From contig NZ_RBAL01000017.1 in the NCBI RefSeq assembly GCF_003626535.1, forward strand, positions 1 through 64,000: a stretch of DNA of 64,000 bases, read 5' to 3'. The stretch is from Streptomyces hoynatensis. GTDB taxonomy: Bacteria; Actinomycetota; Actinomycetes; Streptomycetales; Streptomycetaceae. A program made the translations under genes and the position numbers. The notes beneath the pieces were generated by a model. It saw only the letters and a list, made by a program, of their open reading frames with translations, was not told where the DNA came from and did no database searches. Shown piece after piece: positions 16,050-24,632 of the stretch. Numbering within the stretch: the first letter of the stretch is position 1; every line of letters starts with the position of its first letter.

Positions 16050-16658
16050 ATGAGCCCCCTCCCCCGTGGCGCGGGTGGCGAGCTGCCCGCCGTCGCCCCG
16101 CGGCTGCGTGAGCTGCGCCGCCGCGCCGGGCTGACCCTGGAGGCCGCGGCGGCGCGCGCCGCGCTCTCCCCGGCCCACCTCTCCCGGCTGGAGACCGGGC
16201 AGCGTCACCCCTCGTTGCCGGTCCTGCTCACCCTGGCCCGGGTCTACGGTACGACGGTTTCCGAGCTGCTCGGCGAGACGGTGACCGCCCCGGACGCGGT
16301 GGTGCGGGCCGCGGCGGCCCGTCCGCAGGAGGCGGGCGGCTGGACGTACTGGCCGGCGGGCTCCCCGGGGCGCGCGATGCAGGCGTTGCGGGTGCACGTG
16401 CCGCACGGCCGCCAGGGCGACCTGGTCCGCACGCACCCGGGCGAGGAGTGGCTGTACGTCCGCGCGGGCCGGCTGCGGCTGTTCCTCGGCGAGACGGAGC
16501 AGGTGCTCGACGAGGGGGACAGCGCGCACTTCGACTCACTCACACCTCACCGGATCGGCGCCGCGGCGCCCGCCGGGGTGGACCTGCTGTTCGTCCACAC
16601 CCTGATGCAGAGCGCGCCGGCCGCGCTGTGCCTGGGCGGGCCCAGCGCGGCGCACTGA
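16050..16658 (+). CDS. XRE-family regulator with C-terminal cupin
   Basis: A 202-residue protein. Residues about 15-75 are a lambda-repressor-like helix-turn-helix (LRELRRRAGLTLEAAAARAA, then LSPAHLSRLETGQRHPSLPV). Residues about 110-195 are a cupin barrel with HPGEEWLYVRAGRLRLFLGE and DEGDSAHFDSLTPHRIGA, which should bind a small ligand. Two near-identical palindromes lie upstream. The next gene, 12 bases downstream, encodes a DUF6126 membrane peptide, an association I know from other Streptomyces genomes. The ATG at 16050 is chosen because the domain starts directly after it; the frame is open further upstream. Confidence 0.85.
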   Translation: MSPLPRGAGGELPAVAPRLRELRRRAGLTLEAAAARAALSPAHLSRLETGQRHPSLPVLLTLARVYGTTVSELLGETVTAPDAVVRAAAARPQEAGGWTYWPAGSPGRAMQALRVHVPHGRQGDLVRTHPGEEWLYVRAGRLRLFLGETEQVLDEGDSAHFDSLTPHRIGAAAPAGVDLLFVHTLMQSAPAALCLGGPSAAH

Positions 16659-16670
16659 AGGAGCAACCGC

Positions 16671-16817
16671 ATGTCGCAGCAGCGGCCGTCCGTGAGGCGG
16701 CCGGACAAGGACCGCATCCCTCGCGGCCTGTGGGTCCGGGTCCTCGTCTACGGCCTCATCGGCCACCTCTTCGCCGCGTTCCTCATCTTCCTCTTCGCCG
16801 TGGGGGGCGGAGACTAG
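16671..16817 (+). CDS. DUF6126 family small membrane protein
   Basis: A 48-residue protein starting at ATG 16671, eight bases after an AAGGAG site that begins at the stop of the regulator gene. The head is basic and polar (SQQRPSVRRPDKDRIPRGLW) and is followed by one membrane segment (VRVLVYGLIGHLFAAFLIFL). It matches the DUF6126 pattern of a W-VR-VY--IGH-FAAFL helix. Function unknown; it is co-transcribed with the XRE-cupin regulator and may be its target or signal partner. Confidence 0.75.
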   Translation: MSQQRPSVRRPDKDRIPRGLWVRVLVYGLIGHLFAAFLIFLFAVGGGD

Positions 16818-16955
16818 GCTCCCCTCTCCCCCGGCGGCCGCTTCCCGGCGGAGGCGAGGCCGCGCGCGCCCTTCCGGGCGCGGCGGCCGCCGGGAAGCCG
16901 GGCGCGGGACGAAAACCCGGTGCGGATCGCCGGTGCGGTGGTGTGGGATCGGCGC

Positions 16956-17831
16956 ATGGCAACAGTGCTGAACGAGCCGGGAGTCGAGGGGCTGAGCGCG
17001 GCCGTGCACGCGCTGCGGGACTGGCAGTGCGAAGGGGTGCCGATGCAGCTGCACCCAGGGGACCTGGGCTGGCACTGGCGGCTCGGCGCGAGGGCGACGG
17101 CCGCGGCGGTCAGGACCTGGAGCCGGGACGGGCGCATCCTCGCCCTCGGGCTGCTGGACGGGCCCGGGCTGGTGCGGCTGGCGATCGCGCCGGACGCCCA
17201 GCGGGACGAGGAGCCGGCGCGGCAGCTGGCCCGGGACGTGACCGAGCCGGAGCGCGGCGTGCTCGACGGGGGGAAGGTGTGCGTCGAGGCGCCGAGGGGC
17301 TCGCTGGTCCGGGAGCTGCTGCAGGCGGAGGGCTGGACCGACGGCGAGCCGTGGACGCCGCTGCGCCGCGACCTCACGGAGCCCGTGGAGGACCCGGGGA
17401 TGCGGATCGAGGTGGTCGGCCCCGGGCAGGCGCAGGTGCGGGCCGCCGTCCAGCGGGCGGCGTTCGACGGGTCGACGTTCGCCGAGGAGCTCTGGCACAC
17501 GATGGCGGCCGGGCTGCCGTACGCCGAGGCCCGCTGCCTGGTCGCGTACGACGACAGGGGCGAGGCGGTGGCCGCGGTGACGGTGTGGTCGGCCGGCCCC
17601 GGCAGGCCCGGTCTGCTGGAGCCGATGGGTGTGCACCGCGCGCATCGCCGGCGCGGCCACGGCAGGGCGATCACCCGCGCCGCGGCGGCCGCACTCCGGG
17701 AGCTCGGCGCGTCGAGTGCCCTCGTGTGCACGCCGAGTTCCCTCGGCGGCGCCGTCGCCACCTACCGGTCGGCGGGCTTCCGGCAGCGCCCCGAGGTCCC
17801 GGACCTCTGCCGGGGACCCCTGGCGCGGTGA
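16956..17831 (+). CDS. GNAT family N-acetyltransferase
   Basis: A 291-residue protein with a C-terminal GNAT domain (about residues 145-285). The coenzyme A binding motif A is seen as PMGVHRAHRRRGHGRAITRA (R-x-x-G-x-G/A form), and the end has GGAVATYRSAGFRQRP, the usual final strand. The N-terminal 140 residues form a second, more diverged GNAT-like half (GLVRLAIAPDAQRDEE), so this is probably a tandem GNAT. Substrate unknown. ATG 16956 is chosen over an ATG 12 codons upstream because the latter has no better ribosome site. Single gene. Confidence 0.8.
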   Translation: MATVLNEPGVEGLSAAVHALRDWQCEGVPMQLHPGDLGWHWRLGARATAAAVRTWSRDGRILALGLLDGPGLVRLAIAPDAQRDEEPARQLARDVTEPERGVLDGGKVCVEAPRGSLVRELLQAEGWTDGEPWTPLRRDLTEPVEDPGMRIEVVGPGQAQVRAAVQRAAFDGSTFAEELWHTMAAGLPYAEARCLVAYDDRGEAVAAVTVWSAGPGRPGLLEPMGVHRAHRRRGHGRAITRAAAAALRELGASSALVCTPSSLGGAVATYRSAGFRQRPEVPDLCRGPLAR

Positions 17832-17930
17832 CCACCGGCGTTCCGGGGGGAGGGCGGGCGGTCCGCCCGGGCGGATACCCCGTGTTGTCAGGTTCTTGAC
17901 ACCGGTGGCGTGGGTGGATTTCCTGGGCGG

Positions 17931-19004
17931 GTGAGGCGTTCGACATTTCTCAAGGCAGCGGCGGCGGGCGGTCTGAGCCTGGGCGGTGGGCTGGCGTTGC
18001 CGGCCTCGGCCCGGGGCGGCACCCGGCCCCTGGCGCAGACGACCACCAAGGTCGCCGATCTCACCGGCCCCGGCCTGACGACCCGTTTCCGCATGGAGGC
18101 GACGGACCTGGGCATTCCCGCCCGCACCCCCGACGGCCGGCTGCTGTTCGTCTTCGGCGACACCTTCGAGGGTGCCTCCGTGGGCGCGGGCTGGTGGCGT
18201 TCGCCGGTCGGCCTCTGGTCGGGCACCACGGACCTGGCCGCGGGCGTCACCTGGTCCGGGGCGGTGGGCGGCGACGCGGCGCAGCAGTTCTGGGCCTACG
18301 AGCACGACAATCCCGAGTTCTCCACGGTCCTCCCCTCCGACGTGATCACCATCGGCGGCAGCATGTACCTGCACGCCATGGTCAACAAGGGCCTCGGCAC
18401 GGTCGTGTGGACCGAGATCTGGCGGTCCGACGACTCCGGGGCCACGTGGGTGCACACGGGCGCGAAGTTCCCCTCCGATCTGCACGGCGGGATGTTCCAG
18501 CTCTTCACCTGGGGCCTGGGCAACGACGGCTACGTGTACGTGTACTCGACCGGCTTCCAGCGGGACAAGCCGATCATCCTGCACCGGGTCCCGGCCGACC
18601 GGATCACCGACCTCGCCGCGTACGACCCCTGGGGCTACCGCGACGGCGTCTGGGCCTGGGGCAACCCGCCCACCCCCATCCTGGAGGGCAGCTTCGGCGA
18701 GATGTCGCTGCGCCCCCTGGACGGCAAGTGGGTGCTGACCTGGTTCAACGCGGGCGACTACCGCATCGACGGCATCGTCATGGACACCCCGACCTCGAAT
18801 CTCTACACCGCCCACCGTTCCACGCTGATCTGGGGCGGCGCGTGGGGCGCCGAGGACGACTCGCATGTCGCCCAGCTCTACGGCGGATACGTCATCCCGG
18901 GCTCGACGCTCGACGACCTGCACCTGTCGGTCAGTCAGTGGAACACCGGCACCGGGTGGCCGTATCGCGTGATGCAGTTCCGCGTCCGCGGCTTCTGGCC
19001 CTGA
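17931..19004 (+). CDS. exported DUF4185 protein, possible endo-arabinanase (GH183-like)
   Basis: A 357-residue exported protein. It begins VRRSTFLKAAAAGGLSLGGG, a twin-arginine signal. The rest is a DUF4185 five-bladed-propeller-like domain: GRLLFVFGDTFEG, WRSPVGLWSGTTDL, LHAMVNKGLGTVVWTEIWRS, DLHGGMFQLFTWG and NLYTAHRSTLIWGGAWGAED. DUF4185 proteins have been shown to include endo-D-arabinanases (family GH183); whether this one cleaves D-arabinan is not certain. GTG 17931 puts the RR at the very start; GTG 17910 would add seven residues. A hairpin separates it from the convergent sigma cluster. Confidence 0.75.
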   Translation: MRRSTFLKAAAAGGLSLGGGLALPASARGGTRPLAQTTTKVADLTGPGLTTRFRMEATDLGIPARTPDGRLLFVFGDTFEGASVGAGWWRSPVGLWSGTTDLAAGVTWSGAVGGDAAQQFWAYEHDNPEFSTVLPSDVITIGGSMYLHAMVNKGLGTVVWTEIWRSDDSGATWVHTGAKFPSDLHGGMFQLFTWGLGNDGYVYVYSTGFQRDKPIILHRVPADRITDLAAYDPWGYRDGVWAWGNPPTPILEGSFGEMSLRPLDGKWVLTWFNAGDYRIDGIVMDTPTSNLYTAHRSTLIWGGAWGAEDDSHVAQLYGGYVIPGSTLDDLHLSVSQWNTGTGWPYRVMQFRVRGFWP

Positions 19005-19021
19005 GGCCGGCGGGGCGTGCC

Positions 19022-19062
19022 GCCCGCCCGGGCGTCCCGGGCCGGGCGCGGCCCGGGCGGGC
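19022..19062. terminator. bidirectional hairpin
   Basis: Arms GCCCGCCCGGGC (19022-19033) and GCCCGGGCGGGC (19051-19062), 12 perfect pairs with a 17-base loop, between the convergent DUF4185 gene and the sigma-cluster membrane gene. Confidence 0.65.
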
Positions 19063-19069
19063 CGACGGC

Positions 19070-19810
19070 CTACGGGGAGCCGGGCCCCTGCGTCACGGCG
19101 AGCACCCGGCCGTGCTCGTCATAGGCGGTCACGTCGAAATCGGGGGGCAGGGACGGGGAGCGGGCGGCGTCGAAATAGAAGACGCCCCAGTCCGGCTCGC
19201 CGGCCAGCATGACCATGGTGGCCGGGTAGGCGGTGTCCTCGCCCTCGGGCTCGATCATGATCCGGGCCGGCGTCTCGTCCAGCCGCCAGACGCCCTCGAT
19301 CAGCCGGGCGCCGTTCTGGTCCTCCAGGAGGCCGGCGCCGATGCTGCCGGGGCGGACGTTGTTGCCGGGAAAGCGCTTGGCGTCCTCGATCTGCTGCGCG
19401 TAGTACTGCGGGGAGGTGATCACGTAGTTCTGCTCGCCCTCGGGGAGCAGACCCAGCACGGTCTCCCGGTTGATGACGACCCGTTCGTAGGGCCGCACTT
19501 CCACGAGCCCGCCGCCGGCGGAGGGGGACGGCGTCCCGGGGGGCGTCGCCTGGGCCGCCGGCGGCGCGGTGCCCCCGGAGCCGCCGGCCTCCTCGGGCCC
19601 CGCGCCGGCCGGCCACTCCGCCAGGCCCACCGCAAGGGCCACCGCGAGCACGCACGCCGTCGCCGCGCTCACCACGGCCAGCCGGCGCCGGGCGCGGAGC
19701 GCGCGGCCGCGGCGCATCACCTGCTCCACCGGCGCGGGCCCCGGCACGACGGACTCCGCCACCCGGCGCAACTCCTCAATGAACTCCGGCCTGTTCTCGC
19801 TTTCCGGCAC
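19070..19810 (-). CDS. single-pass membrane partner of ECF sigma factor, shared ectodomain
   Basis: A 246-residue protein. Residues 1-45 are cytoplasmic and basic (EELRRVAESVVPGPAPVEQV, MRRGRALRARRRLAV), then one membrane helix (VSAATACVLAVALAVGLAEW), a Pro/Gly-rich linker, and an ectodomain from about residue 105. That domain reads VEVRPYERVVINRETVLGLL, PEGEQNYVITSPQYY and LIEGVWRLDETPA, nearly the same as in the secreted protein at 20352-20897. The gene overlaps the sigma gene by 35 bases. Position and topology suggest an anti-sigma or sensor role, but no zinc-binding anti-sigma motif is present. Confidence 0.75.
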   Translation of the reverse strand: MPESENRPEFIEELRRVAESVVPGPAPVEQVMRRGRALRARRRLAVVSAATACVLAVALAVGLAEWPAGAGPEEAGGSGGTAPPAAQATPPGTPSPSAGGGLVEVRPYERVVINRETVLGLLPEGEQNYVITSPQYYAQQIEDAKRFPGNNVRPGSIGAGLLEDQNGARLIEGVWRLDETPARIMIEPEGEDTAYPATMVMLAGEPDWGVFYFDAARSPSLPPDFDVTAYDEHGRVLAVTQGPGSP

Positions 19811-20345
19811 GGATCGGCACCTCCCGTCCCCTTTCCGGCTCCTGCAGGTTAAGGACCGCGGGGTCGGCGCGCAGCTTCTCCAGGCCGCGCGCCGCCCGGC
19901 TGCGCACCGTGCCGACCCGGATGCCGAGCAGCGCGGCGACCTCGGTCTCGGTGCGGTCCTCGACGTAGCGCAGCACGACGGCCGCGCGCTGCCGCGGCGG
20001 GAGCCGGCGCAGCGCGGCCGTCAGCACGTCCCGGGCCAGCACCTGGTCGACCTGGTCCCGGTCGATCCGCTCCGGGAACCAGGTCGTCAGGAACTCGGGC
20101 ACCCTCCTGCCACGGATGCGGTCGTGATGGGCGTTCAGCATGATCCGCCACACGTAGGCGTCCGGGTCCCTGGCCCGCGTCACGCGGTCCCACCGCGCAT
20201 ACGCCTTGGCCAGCGCCACCTGGACGAGGTCCTCCGCGTCGTGGTGGTGGCCGGTCAGCAGGTACGCGGTCCGCAGCAGCCGGGGCCACCGGCCGGCCGC
20301 GAAAGTCCTGAACTCGGCGTCGTGGGCTTCGGGTGCACGAGTCAT
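19776..20345 (-). CDS. SigE-family ECF RNA polymerase sigma factor
   Basis: A 189-residue ECF factor. Region 2 is FRTFAAGRWPRLLRTAYLLT, then GHHHDAEDLVQVALAKAYAR (about residues 12-52). Region 4 is LRRLPPRQRAAVVLRYVEDR and TETEVAALLGIRVGTVRSRA (about 115-158). The GHHHDAEDLVQ--L and RTE-EVA-LLG signatures place it in the actinobacterial 'SigE family' group of small membrane-linked factors (not the SigE of S. coelicolor envelope stress as such). It lies 6 bases after the secreted paralogue gene and overlaps the membrane partner, giving a three-gene unit. Confidence 0.88.
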   Translation of the reverse strand: MTRAPEAHDAEFRTFAAGRWPRLLRTAYLLTGHHHDAEDLVQVALAKAYARWDRVTRARDPDAYVWRIMLNAHHDRIRGRRVPEFLTTWFPERIDRDQVDQVLARDVLTAALRRLPPRQRAAVVLRYVEDRTETEVAALLGIRVGTVRSRAARGLEKLRADPAVLNLQEPERGREVPIRAGKREQAGVH

Positions 20346-20351
20346 CGGACG

Positions 20352-20897
20352 TCAGCCGTCGAGGGAGACCTCGAACTCGCTGAACACGTCACCGTCCGCG
20401 TCCGTGGCGATGATGGTGTAGGTGTCGGTGCCCTCGATCTCCCAGGCGGCGGGGTCGAAGTAGAAGGTGCCCCAGCCGTCCTCGTGCCTGAGGGCCACCG
20501 GCTGTGCCCCGTAGCTGAGTTCGTCGCCCTCGGGGGCGACGGCGATGAACGGGACGCCCTCGTCCAGCCGCCAGACGCCCTCGATCAGGACGATCTCGCC
20601 GTCCTCGCCGTAGACGCCGGCGCCGACGCTGTTGGGGCGGATGCTGCTGCCCGGGTAGCTCTTCGCGGCCTCGATCTCCTCGTCGTAGTACTCGGGGGAG
20701 GTGACCACGTAGTTCTGCTCGCCCTCGGGCAGCAGACCCATCACGAACCGGTCGTTGATGACGACGCGTTCGTAGGGCCGCACCTCGATCAGGTCCATCC
20801 CGCCGGCCTGCGCCGCCTGCGGAAGGAACACCACCATCGCGGTGGTGGCGGCGGCGCCGGTGAACAGGGCGCGCCTGAGAGTCGACTTTCCGGTCAT
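20352..20897 (-). CDS. secreted protein sharing the sigma-partner ectodomain
   Basis: A 181-residue protein with a signal peptide (GKSTLRRALFTGAAATTAMV, hydrophobic run, AAQA cleavage near residue 31). The mature part is a single beta-rich domain: IEVRPYERVVINDRFVMGLL, PEGEQNYVVTSPEYYDEEIE, LIEGVWRLDEGVPF and DGWGTFYFDPAAWEIEG. It is the same domain as in the membrane protein of this operon. It is first in the operon and could be a soluble competitor, ligand or subunit of the sensor; this is inference. No known family recognised. Confidence 0.75.
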   Translation of the reverse strand: MTGKSTLRRALFTGAAATTAMVVFLPQAAQAGGMDLIEVRPYERVVINDRFVMGLLPEGEQNYVVTSPEYYDEEIEAAKSYPGSSIRPNSVGAGVYGEDGEIVLIEGVWRLDEGVPFIAVAPEGDELSYGAQPVALRHEDGWGTFYFDPAAWEIEGTDTYTIIATDADGDVFSEFEVSLDG

Positions 20898-21150
20898 GAG
20901 CCCTCCAGCTCTTCGTGGCGTTCGGTCATGACCAAGACGCCGACGGTGAGCCGAATCTATCCATCCCCGGCCGGAAACCCACCGGAGGTGGGAAGCGGGC
21001 CGGGCGGGCTCCTTGCCGGGTGCGGCCCGCGCCCCGGGGAGGGGGCCGTGCCGCGGGGCGCGCCGGGGCACCGAGATGTTCGCCTGCCGGTACGGGGTGG
21101 GCAGGTTCGCGATCTCTTGGGGTTCAGCCGGGCGTCGTTCCGTTTCCGCC

Positions 21151-22734
21151 ATGCCAGTGCCCCCGAAGTACGCGAAACCCAGCAAAGCCGTGGCTGCCGG
21201 CCGGCGCCGCTTTCTCACCGGAACCGGGGCCGCCGCGGCCCTCGCCCTGAGCGGCGGCCTCGCGGGCGTCGCCACCGCCGACGGCCGCGCCCGCGGCCGG
21301 GAGAGACGCGACCCCTTCACCCTCGGGGTGGCCTCGGGCGACCCGCTGCCCGACGGCGTGGTGCTCTGGACCCGCCTCGCGCCGGAGCCACTCGAACCGT
21401 ACGGGGGGATGCCCAGGAGCGCCGTGCAGGTCGAGTGGCAGGTGGCGGAGGACGAGCGGTTCCGCCGCGTGGTGCGGGCGGGCAGCGCGACGGCGCGGCC
21501 GGAGTACTCGCACACGGTGCACGTCGACGTCCGCGGGCTGCGGCCGTGGCGGCACTACCACTACAGGTTCCGGGTGGGCGGGCAGCTCAGCCCGGTCGGC
21601 CGGACCAGGACCGCGCCCTCGCCGGGCACGGAGGTGCCGGCTCTCGACCTCGCCTTCGCCTCCTGCCAGAACTGGACGGCCGGCTTCTACCCGGCGCATG
21701 GCGACCTGGCGGCGCGGGACCACGACGTGGTGTTCTTCCTCGGCGACTACATCTACGAGAACCCGATCCCCGTCGACGGCGGCGCCCGCGGGCAGCAGGT
21801 CCCGGCCGAGGTGGGGGTCGACTGCGTCACGCTGGACGACTACCGCCTGCGGTACGCCCTCTACAAGCAGGACCCCGACCTCAAGGCCGCGCACGCGGCG
21901 GCGCCCTGGGTGGTCACCCTGGACGACCACGAGGTGGAGAACGACTGGGCCCCCCGGGACTCGGCGGAGTGGGTGGTCCGCCAGGCGAACGCCTTCCGCG
22001 CCTACTGGGAGCACATGCCGCTGCGCTGGGACCGGCTGCCCCAGGGGCCTGACCTGCCGCTCTACCGGCGCCTGGCCTTCGGCCGGCTCGCGGAGTTCTC
22101 CGTGCTGGACACCCGGCAGTACCGGTCCCACGCCGACGGCGGCTGGCGCGCGCCGGACGCCGACACCCTCGATCCGGCGCGCACCCTGATCGGGCAGGCG
22201 CAGGAGAGGTGGATTCTCGACGGCCTCGGCGCCTCATCGGCGCGCTGGAACGTGCTGGCCCAGCAGGTGCTGATGATGCCGACGGACGCGGCGGCGGGCG
22301 CCGCGCAGTCCGTGGCGATGGGCACCTGGTCGGGCTACTCGGCCTCGCGGGACCGGGTGCTGGGCGGCCTGCACGAGCGGGGCGTGGACAACCTGGTCGT
22401 GCTGACGGGCGACGTGCACGCCAACTTCGCCGGCGACCTCAGGCGCGACTTCGGCGACCCCTCCTCGCCGGTGGTCGGCAGCGAGCTGGTGTGCACCTCG
22501 ATCTCCTCGGACGGCGACGGCGCCGACGCGGACGACTGGACGCGCACCATCCTCGCCGAGAACCCGCACGTGGCCTACGCCAACCACGAGCGGGGCTACG
22601 TCAGTTGCCGCATCACCCCGCGGGAGTGGACCGCGCACTACCGGGTGGCGGACACCGTCACCCGGCGGGATGCCGCCGTCCGCACCAGGAAGTCCCTGGT
22701 CATCGGGAACGGCGTCGCCGGCATCCGGGACTGA
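21151..22734 (+). CDS. phoD: PhoD-type alkaline phosphatase/phosphodiesterase
   Basis: A 527-residue exported enzyme. It starts with a twin-arginine signal (GRRRFLTGTGAAAALALSGG) and has an N-terminal Fn3-like PhoD domain (FTLGVASGDPLPDGVVLWTR). Metal ligands of the PhoD catalytic domain are visible in FASCQNWTAGFY, VVFFLGDYIYE, VVTLDDHEVENDW and VVLTGDVHANFAGD. PhoD enzymes use Ca and Fe to remove phosphate from monoesters and diesters outside the cell. ATG 21151 is chosen because it gives the shortest n-region before RR. No clear PHO box was seen upstream. A secreted discoidin-like gene follows. Confidence 0.88.
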   Translation: MPVPPKYAKPSKAVAAGRRRFLTGTGAAAALALSGGLAGVATADGRARGRERRDPFTLGVASGDPLPDGVVLWTRLAPEPLEPYGGMPRSAVQVEWQVAEDERFRRVVRAGSATARPEYSHTVHVDVRGLRPWRHYHYRFRVGGQLSPVGRTRTAPSPGTEVPALDLAFASCQNWTAGFYPAHGDLAARDHDVVFFLGDYIYENPIPVDGGARGQQVPAEVGVDCVTLDDYRLRYALYKQDPDLKAAHAAAPWVVTLDDHEVENDWAPRDSAEWVVRQANAFRAYWEHMPLRWDRLPQGPDLPLYRRLAFGRLAEFSVLDTRQYRSHADGGWRAPDADTLDPARTLIGQAQERWILDGLGASSARWNVLAQQVLMMPTDAAAGAAQSVAMGTWSGYSASRDRVLGGLHERGVDNLVVLTGDVHANFAGDLRRDFGDPSSPVVGSELVCTSISSDGDGADADDWTRTILAENPHVAYANHERGYVSCRITPREWTAHYRVADTVTRRDAAVRTRKSLVIGNGVAGIRD

Positions 22735-22814
22735 GCCCGCGCGCCCCACGGCCCCGGCCGGACGGCCGCGGCCCCGCCCTCGCCTTCGCGGCACGGAACA
22801 GGAAGATGACGACG

Positions 22815-23699
22815 ATGCACAGACGTACCAAGGTCCTCGCCGGGGCGGGAGCCGCCGCGCTCCTGGTGACCTCCCTGGCCGGCGCGGCCTTCGCCGGGGA
22901 GTGGGGCGGCCGCGGCGGCGGGCCCGGGCACCACTCGGTGGTGGCGCTCAGCGCGCCCGGCCGGGTCGCCGCCGCGCCCCCGCTGCCCTGCCTGTCCTCC
23001 AGCTTCGGCGTGGGCCTGACGAACACCTCGGACGAGCCGGTGTTCGCGGACCTCGACCTGGCCGTCGAGGCGCCGCTGAGCCTGTCCAGGCGCGTGCTGT
23101 CGACGTATCTGCCGGCCGCGGACGCCGGTTACACGGCCGGCGCCGAGGTGGAGGTGCGGATGCCGCGGGACACCGCCCCCGGCTCGTACCTGGCCACGCT
23201 GAGCCTCGACGGGGAGCCGGCGCAGCGGATCACGGTGGAGGTCGCGCCCCTGCCCGAGCGGGGGCCGGACGCGAACCTCGCGCTGGGCGAGCAGGCCTAC
23301 GCCTCCTCCACGCACAGCAACGTCCGGCTCTGCGGGGGCGTGGACGGCAACACGGACTCGGCGCAGTGGGGGGCGAGCGGCACCCACGACGCGACCTCGG
23401 GGGTGTTTCCCGACACCTACGGCGTCAACCTGGCGGAGAGCGCCACGGTCGGCCGCGTGGAGCTCTACACCCTGGACTCGGCGCGCTATCCCGCCGCCCG
23501 GATGGGGCTGCGCGACGTCGACATCCAGGTGCACACCGCGGAGGGCTGGCGGACGGTCGAGGAGGTGCGGGGCAACGAGGCCGGGCACATCACCGCCGCC
23601 TTCGCCCCCGTCCTGGCCGACCGGGTCCAGGTCGTGACGTACGACTCCAACGACCACAAGTACTCGCGCATCGTCGAGCTCGAGGTGTACGCCTCCTGA
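22815..23699 (+). CDS. secreted protein with discoidin (F5/8 type C)-like domain
   Basis: A 294-residue secreted protein. A Sec signal peptide (MHRRTKVLAGAGAAALLVTS, cleavage at AFA-G) precedes an Ig-like region (CLSSSFGVGLTNTSDEPVFA, then GSYLATLSLDGEPAQRITVE) and a C-terminal F5/8 type C-like domain (about residues 165-294: NLALGEQAYASSTHSNVRLC, GGVDGNTDSAQWGA, FPDTYGVNLAESATVGRVEL, ADRVQVVTYDS). Such domains bind sugars, often galactose or glycosaminoglycans. The ATG at 22815 is preferred over 22806 because AGGAAG is then about 8 bases away. It follows phoD by 80 bases on the same strand. Confidence 0.78.
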   Translation: MHRRTKVLAGAGAAALLVTSLAGAAFAGEWGGRGGGPGHHSVVALSAPGRVAAAPPLPCLSSSFGVGLTNTSDEPVFADLDLAVEAPLSLSRRVLSTYLPAADAGYTAGAEVEVRMPRDTAPGSYLATLSLDGEPAQRITVEVAPLPERGPDANLALGEQAYASSTHSNVRLCGGVDGNTDSAQWGASGTHDATSGVFPDTYGVNLAESATVGRVELYTLDSARYPAARMGLRDVDIQVHTAEGWRTVEEVRGNEAGHITAAFAPVLADRVQVVTYDSNDHKYSRIVELEVYAS

Positions 23700-23794
23700 C
23701 GCGGCGGGCGCGCGGGCCGGGGCGGTCAGGCCGTGGGGCCGGGGTCCGCGGGAGCGGCCTCTTCCCACGGGCGGCCCGGCGATCCGCGGAGCCG

Positions 23795-23832
23795 GGGGCG
23801 GGGCGGCCCGGCGGGTCAGGCCGCCCCGCCCC
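23795..23832. terminator. strong GC hairpin between convergent genes
   Basis: Arms GGGGCGGGGCGGCC (23795-23808) and GGCCGCCCCGCCCC (23819-23832): 14 perfect pairs and a 10-base loop, between the discoidin-like gene and the convergent PKD-like gene. Confidence 0.7.
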
Positions 23833-23908
23833 GCTGCTGCGCGCCCCGGCCCGCGCCCGCTTGGGCCGTGGATGCCGTCGCCGAATCACGGCCGGGGCGG
23901 CCTGTGCC

Positions 23909-24277
23909 TCAGGGCAGTATCGCGACGGTGTCCGTGGCGCCCTCGTTGTCGACGACGGTCAGCGTGCCTCCGTTGTGTCCCGCTGCGTAGCCGAAGAAGG
24001 TGTCGCCCACGTCAGTGATGAGTTCCTCGCCGCCGAAGTCCCACACCCAGGAGACGATCTCCCCGTCCGGATCGTAGGAGCCTCGCGCGTAGAAGTAGCA
24101 GTGCGGCCCCACAAGCGGGGCCCAGGAGGCGCAATAGGTGTACGCGTCCGAGACGACTGCCACGGGCGGCTGGTTCGCCGCGGCTTCGGGCTCGCCGGCC
24201 CGGGTCACGGGCGCGGTCAGTGCGGTCAGGCCAAGCGTCAGCGCCGTCACGACGGCGGCCTTGCGTGGTGCTCCCAT
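23909..24277 (-). CDS. secreted PKD-like domain protein
   Basis: A 122-residue secreted protein. The leader is GAPRKAAVVTALTLGLTALT followed by APVTRA. The mature part contains NQPPVAVVSDAYTYCASWAP, ARGSYDPDGEIVSWVWDFGG and TLTVVDNEGATDTVAIL, the sequence pattern of a PKD fold (S-DPDG-I--W-WDFG ... V-D--G). Two cysteines may pair. PKD domains mediate protein or sugar contacts. GAGGAGGACAGC before ATG 24277 fixes the start. Stand-alone gene; role unknown. Confidence 0.75.
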   Translation of the reverse strand: MGAPRKAAVVTALTLGLTALTAPVTRAGEPEAAANQPPVAVVSDAYTYCASWAPLVGPHCYFYARGSYDPDGEIVSWVWDFGGEELITDVGDTFFGYAAGHNGGTLTVVDNEGATDTVAILP

Positions 24278-24632
24278 GCTGCTGTCCTCCTCGTCGGTCA
24301 CGCTCATCGGTCGTGCCGTCCTTCGCGGCACCACCGTCGAGCCTGACGGCGACCTCTGAAGGGAATATTTCCCCGCCCCTCAACGGGCGGGAGGCAGCTC
24401 ACGCGCAGCGGACGGCGAGCGGGAGAGCAACGAGCCGGTCCAGGGGAAGCCGGGTGAGCGTACTTCCCGCTGCCGTCCGGGAACCACGGCAGCCGGCACG
24501 AGCGGGGCACGGAGGAGCCCACCATCGGCCGCGGAATCCGGCTCCTCGCCCCGGCTCCGGGACGGCGGACCTGTGCCCTCCCGCCCGGCGCGGCGGGAGG
24601 GCTCGGTGCGGGGCGTCAGGCCGTGCGGGGCG
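24278..24632. other. intergenic, no gene recognised
   Basis: About 350 bases between the PKD-like gene and the end of the GH51-like gene, both on the minus strand. It should hold the promoter of the PKD-like gene at its left edge. No coding signal or strong hairpin was identified. Confidence 0.45.

Noticed and set aside
16536..18923. 795-codon minus-strand frame
   Set aside because: Crosses three real plus-strand genes and has no domain; composition artefact.
21013..21150. extended N-terminus for the PhoD gene
   Set aside because: Upstream codons are not conserved and would bury the twin-arginine signal 65 residues inside; ATG 21151 gives a normal leader.
20898..21150. PHO box upstream of phoD
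   Set aside because: I looked for GTTCACC-type direct repeats and did not see a convincing pair.
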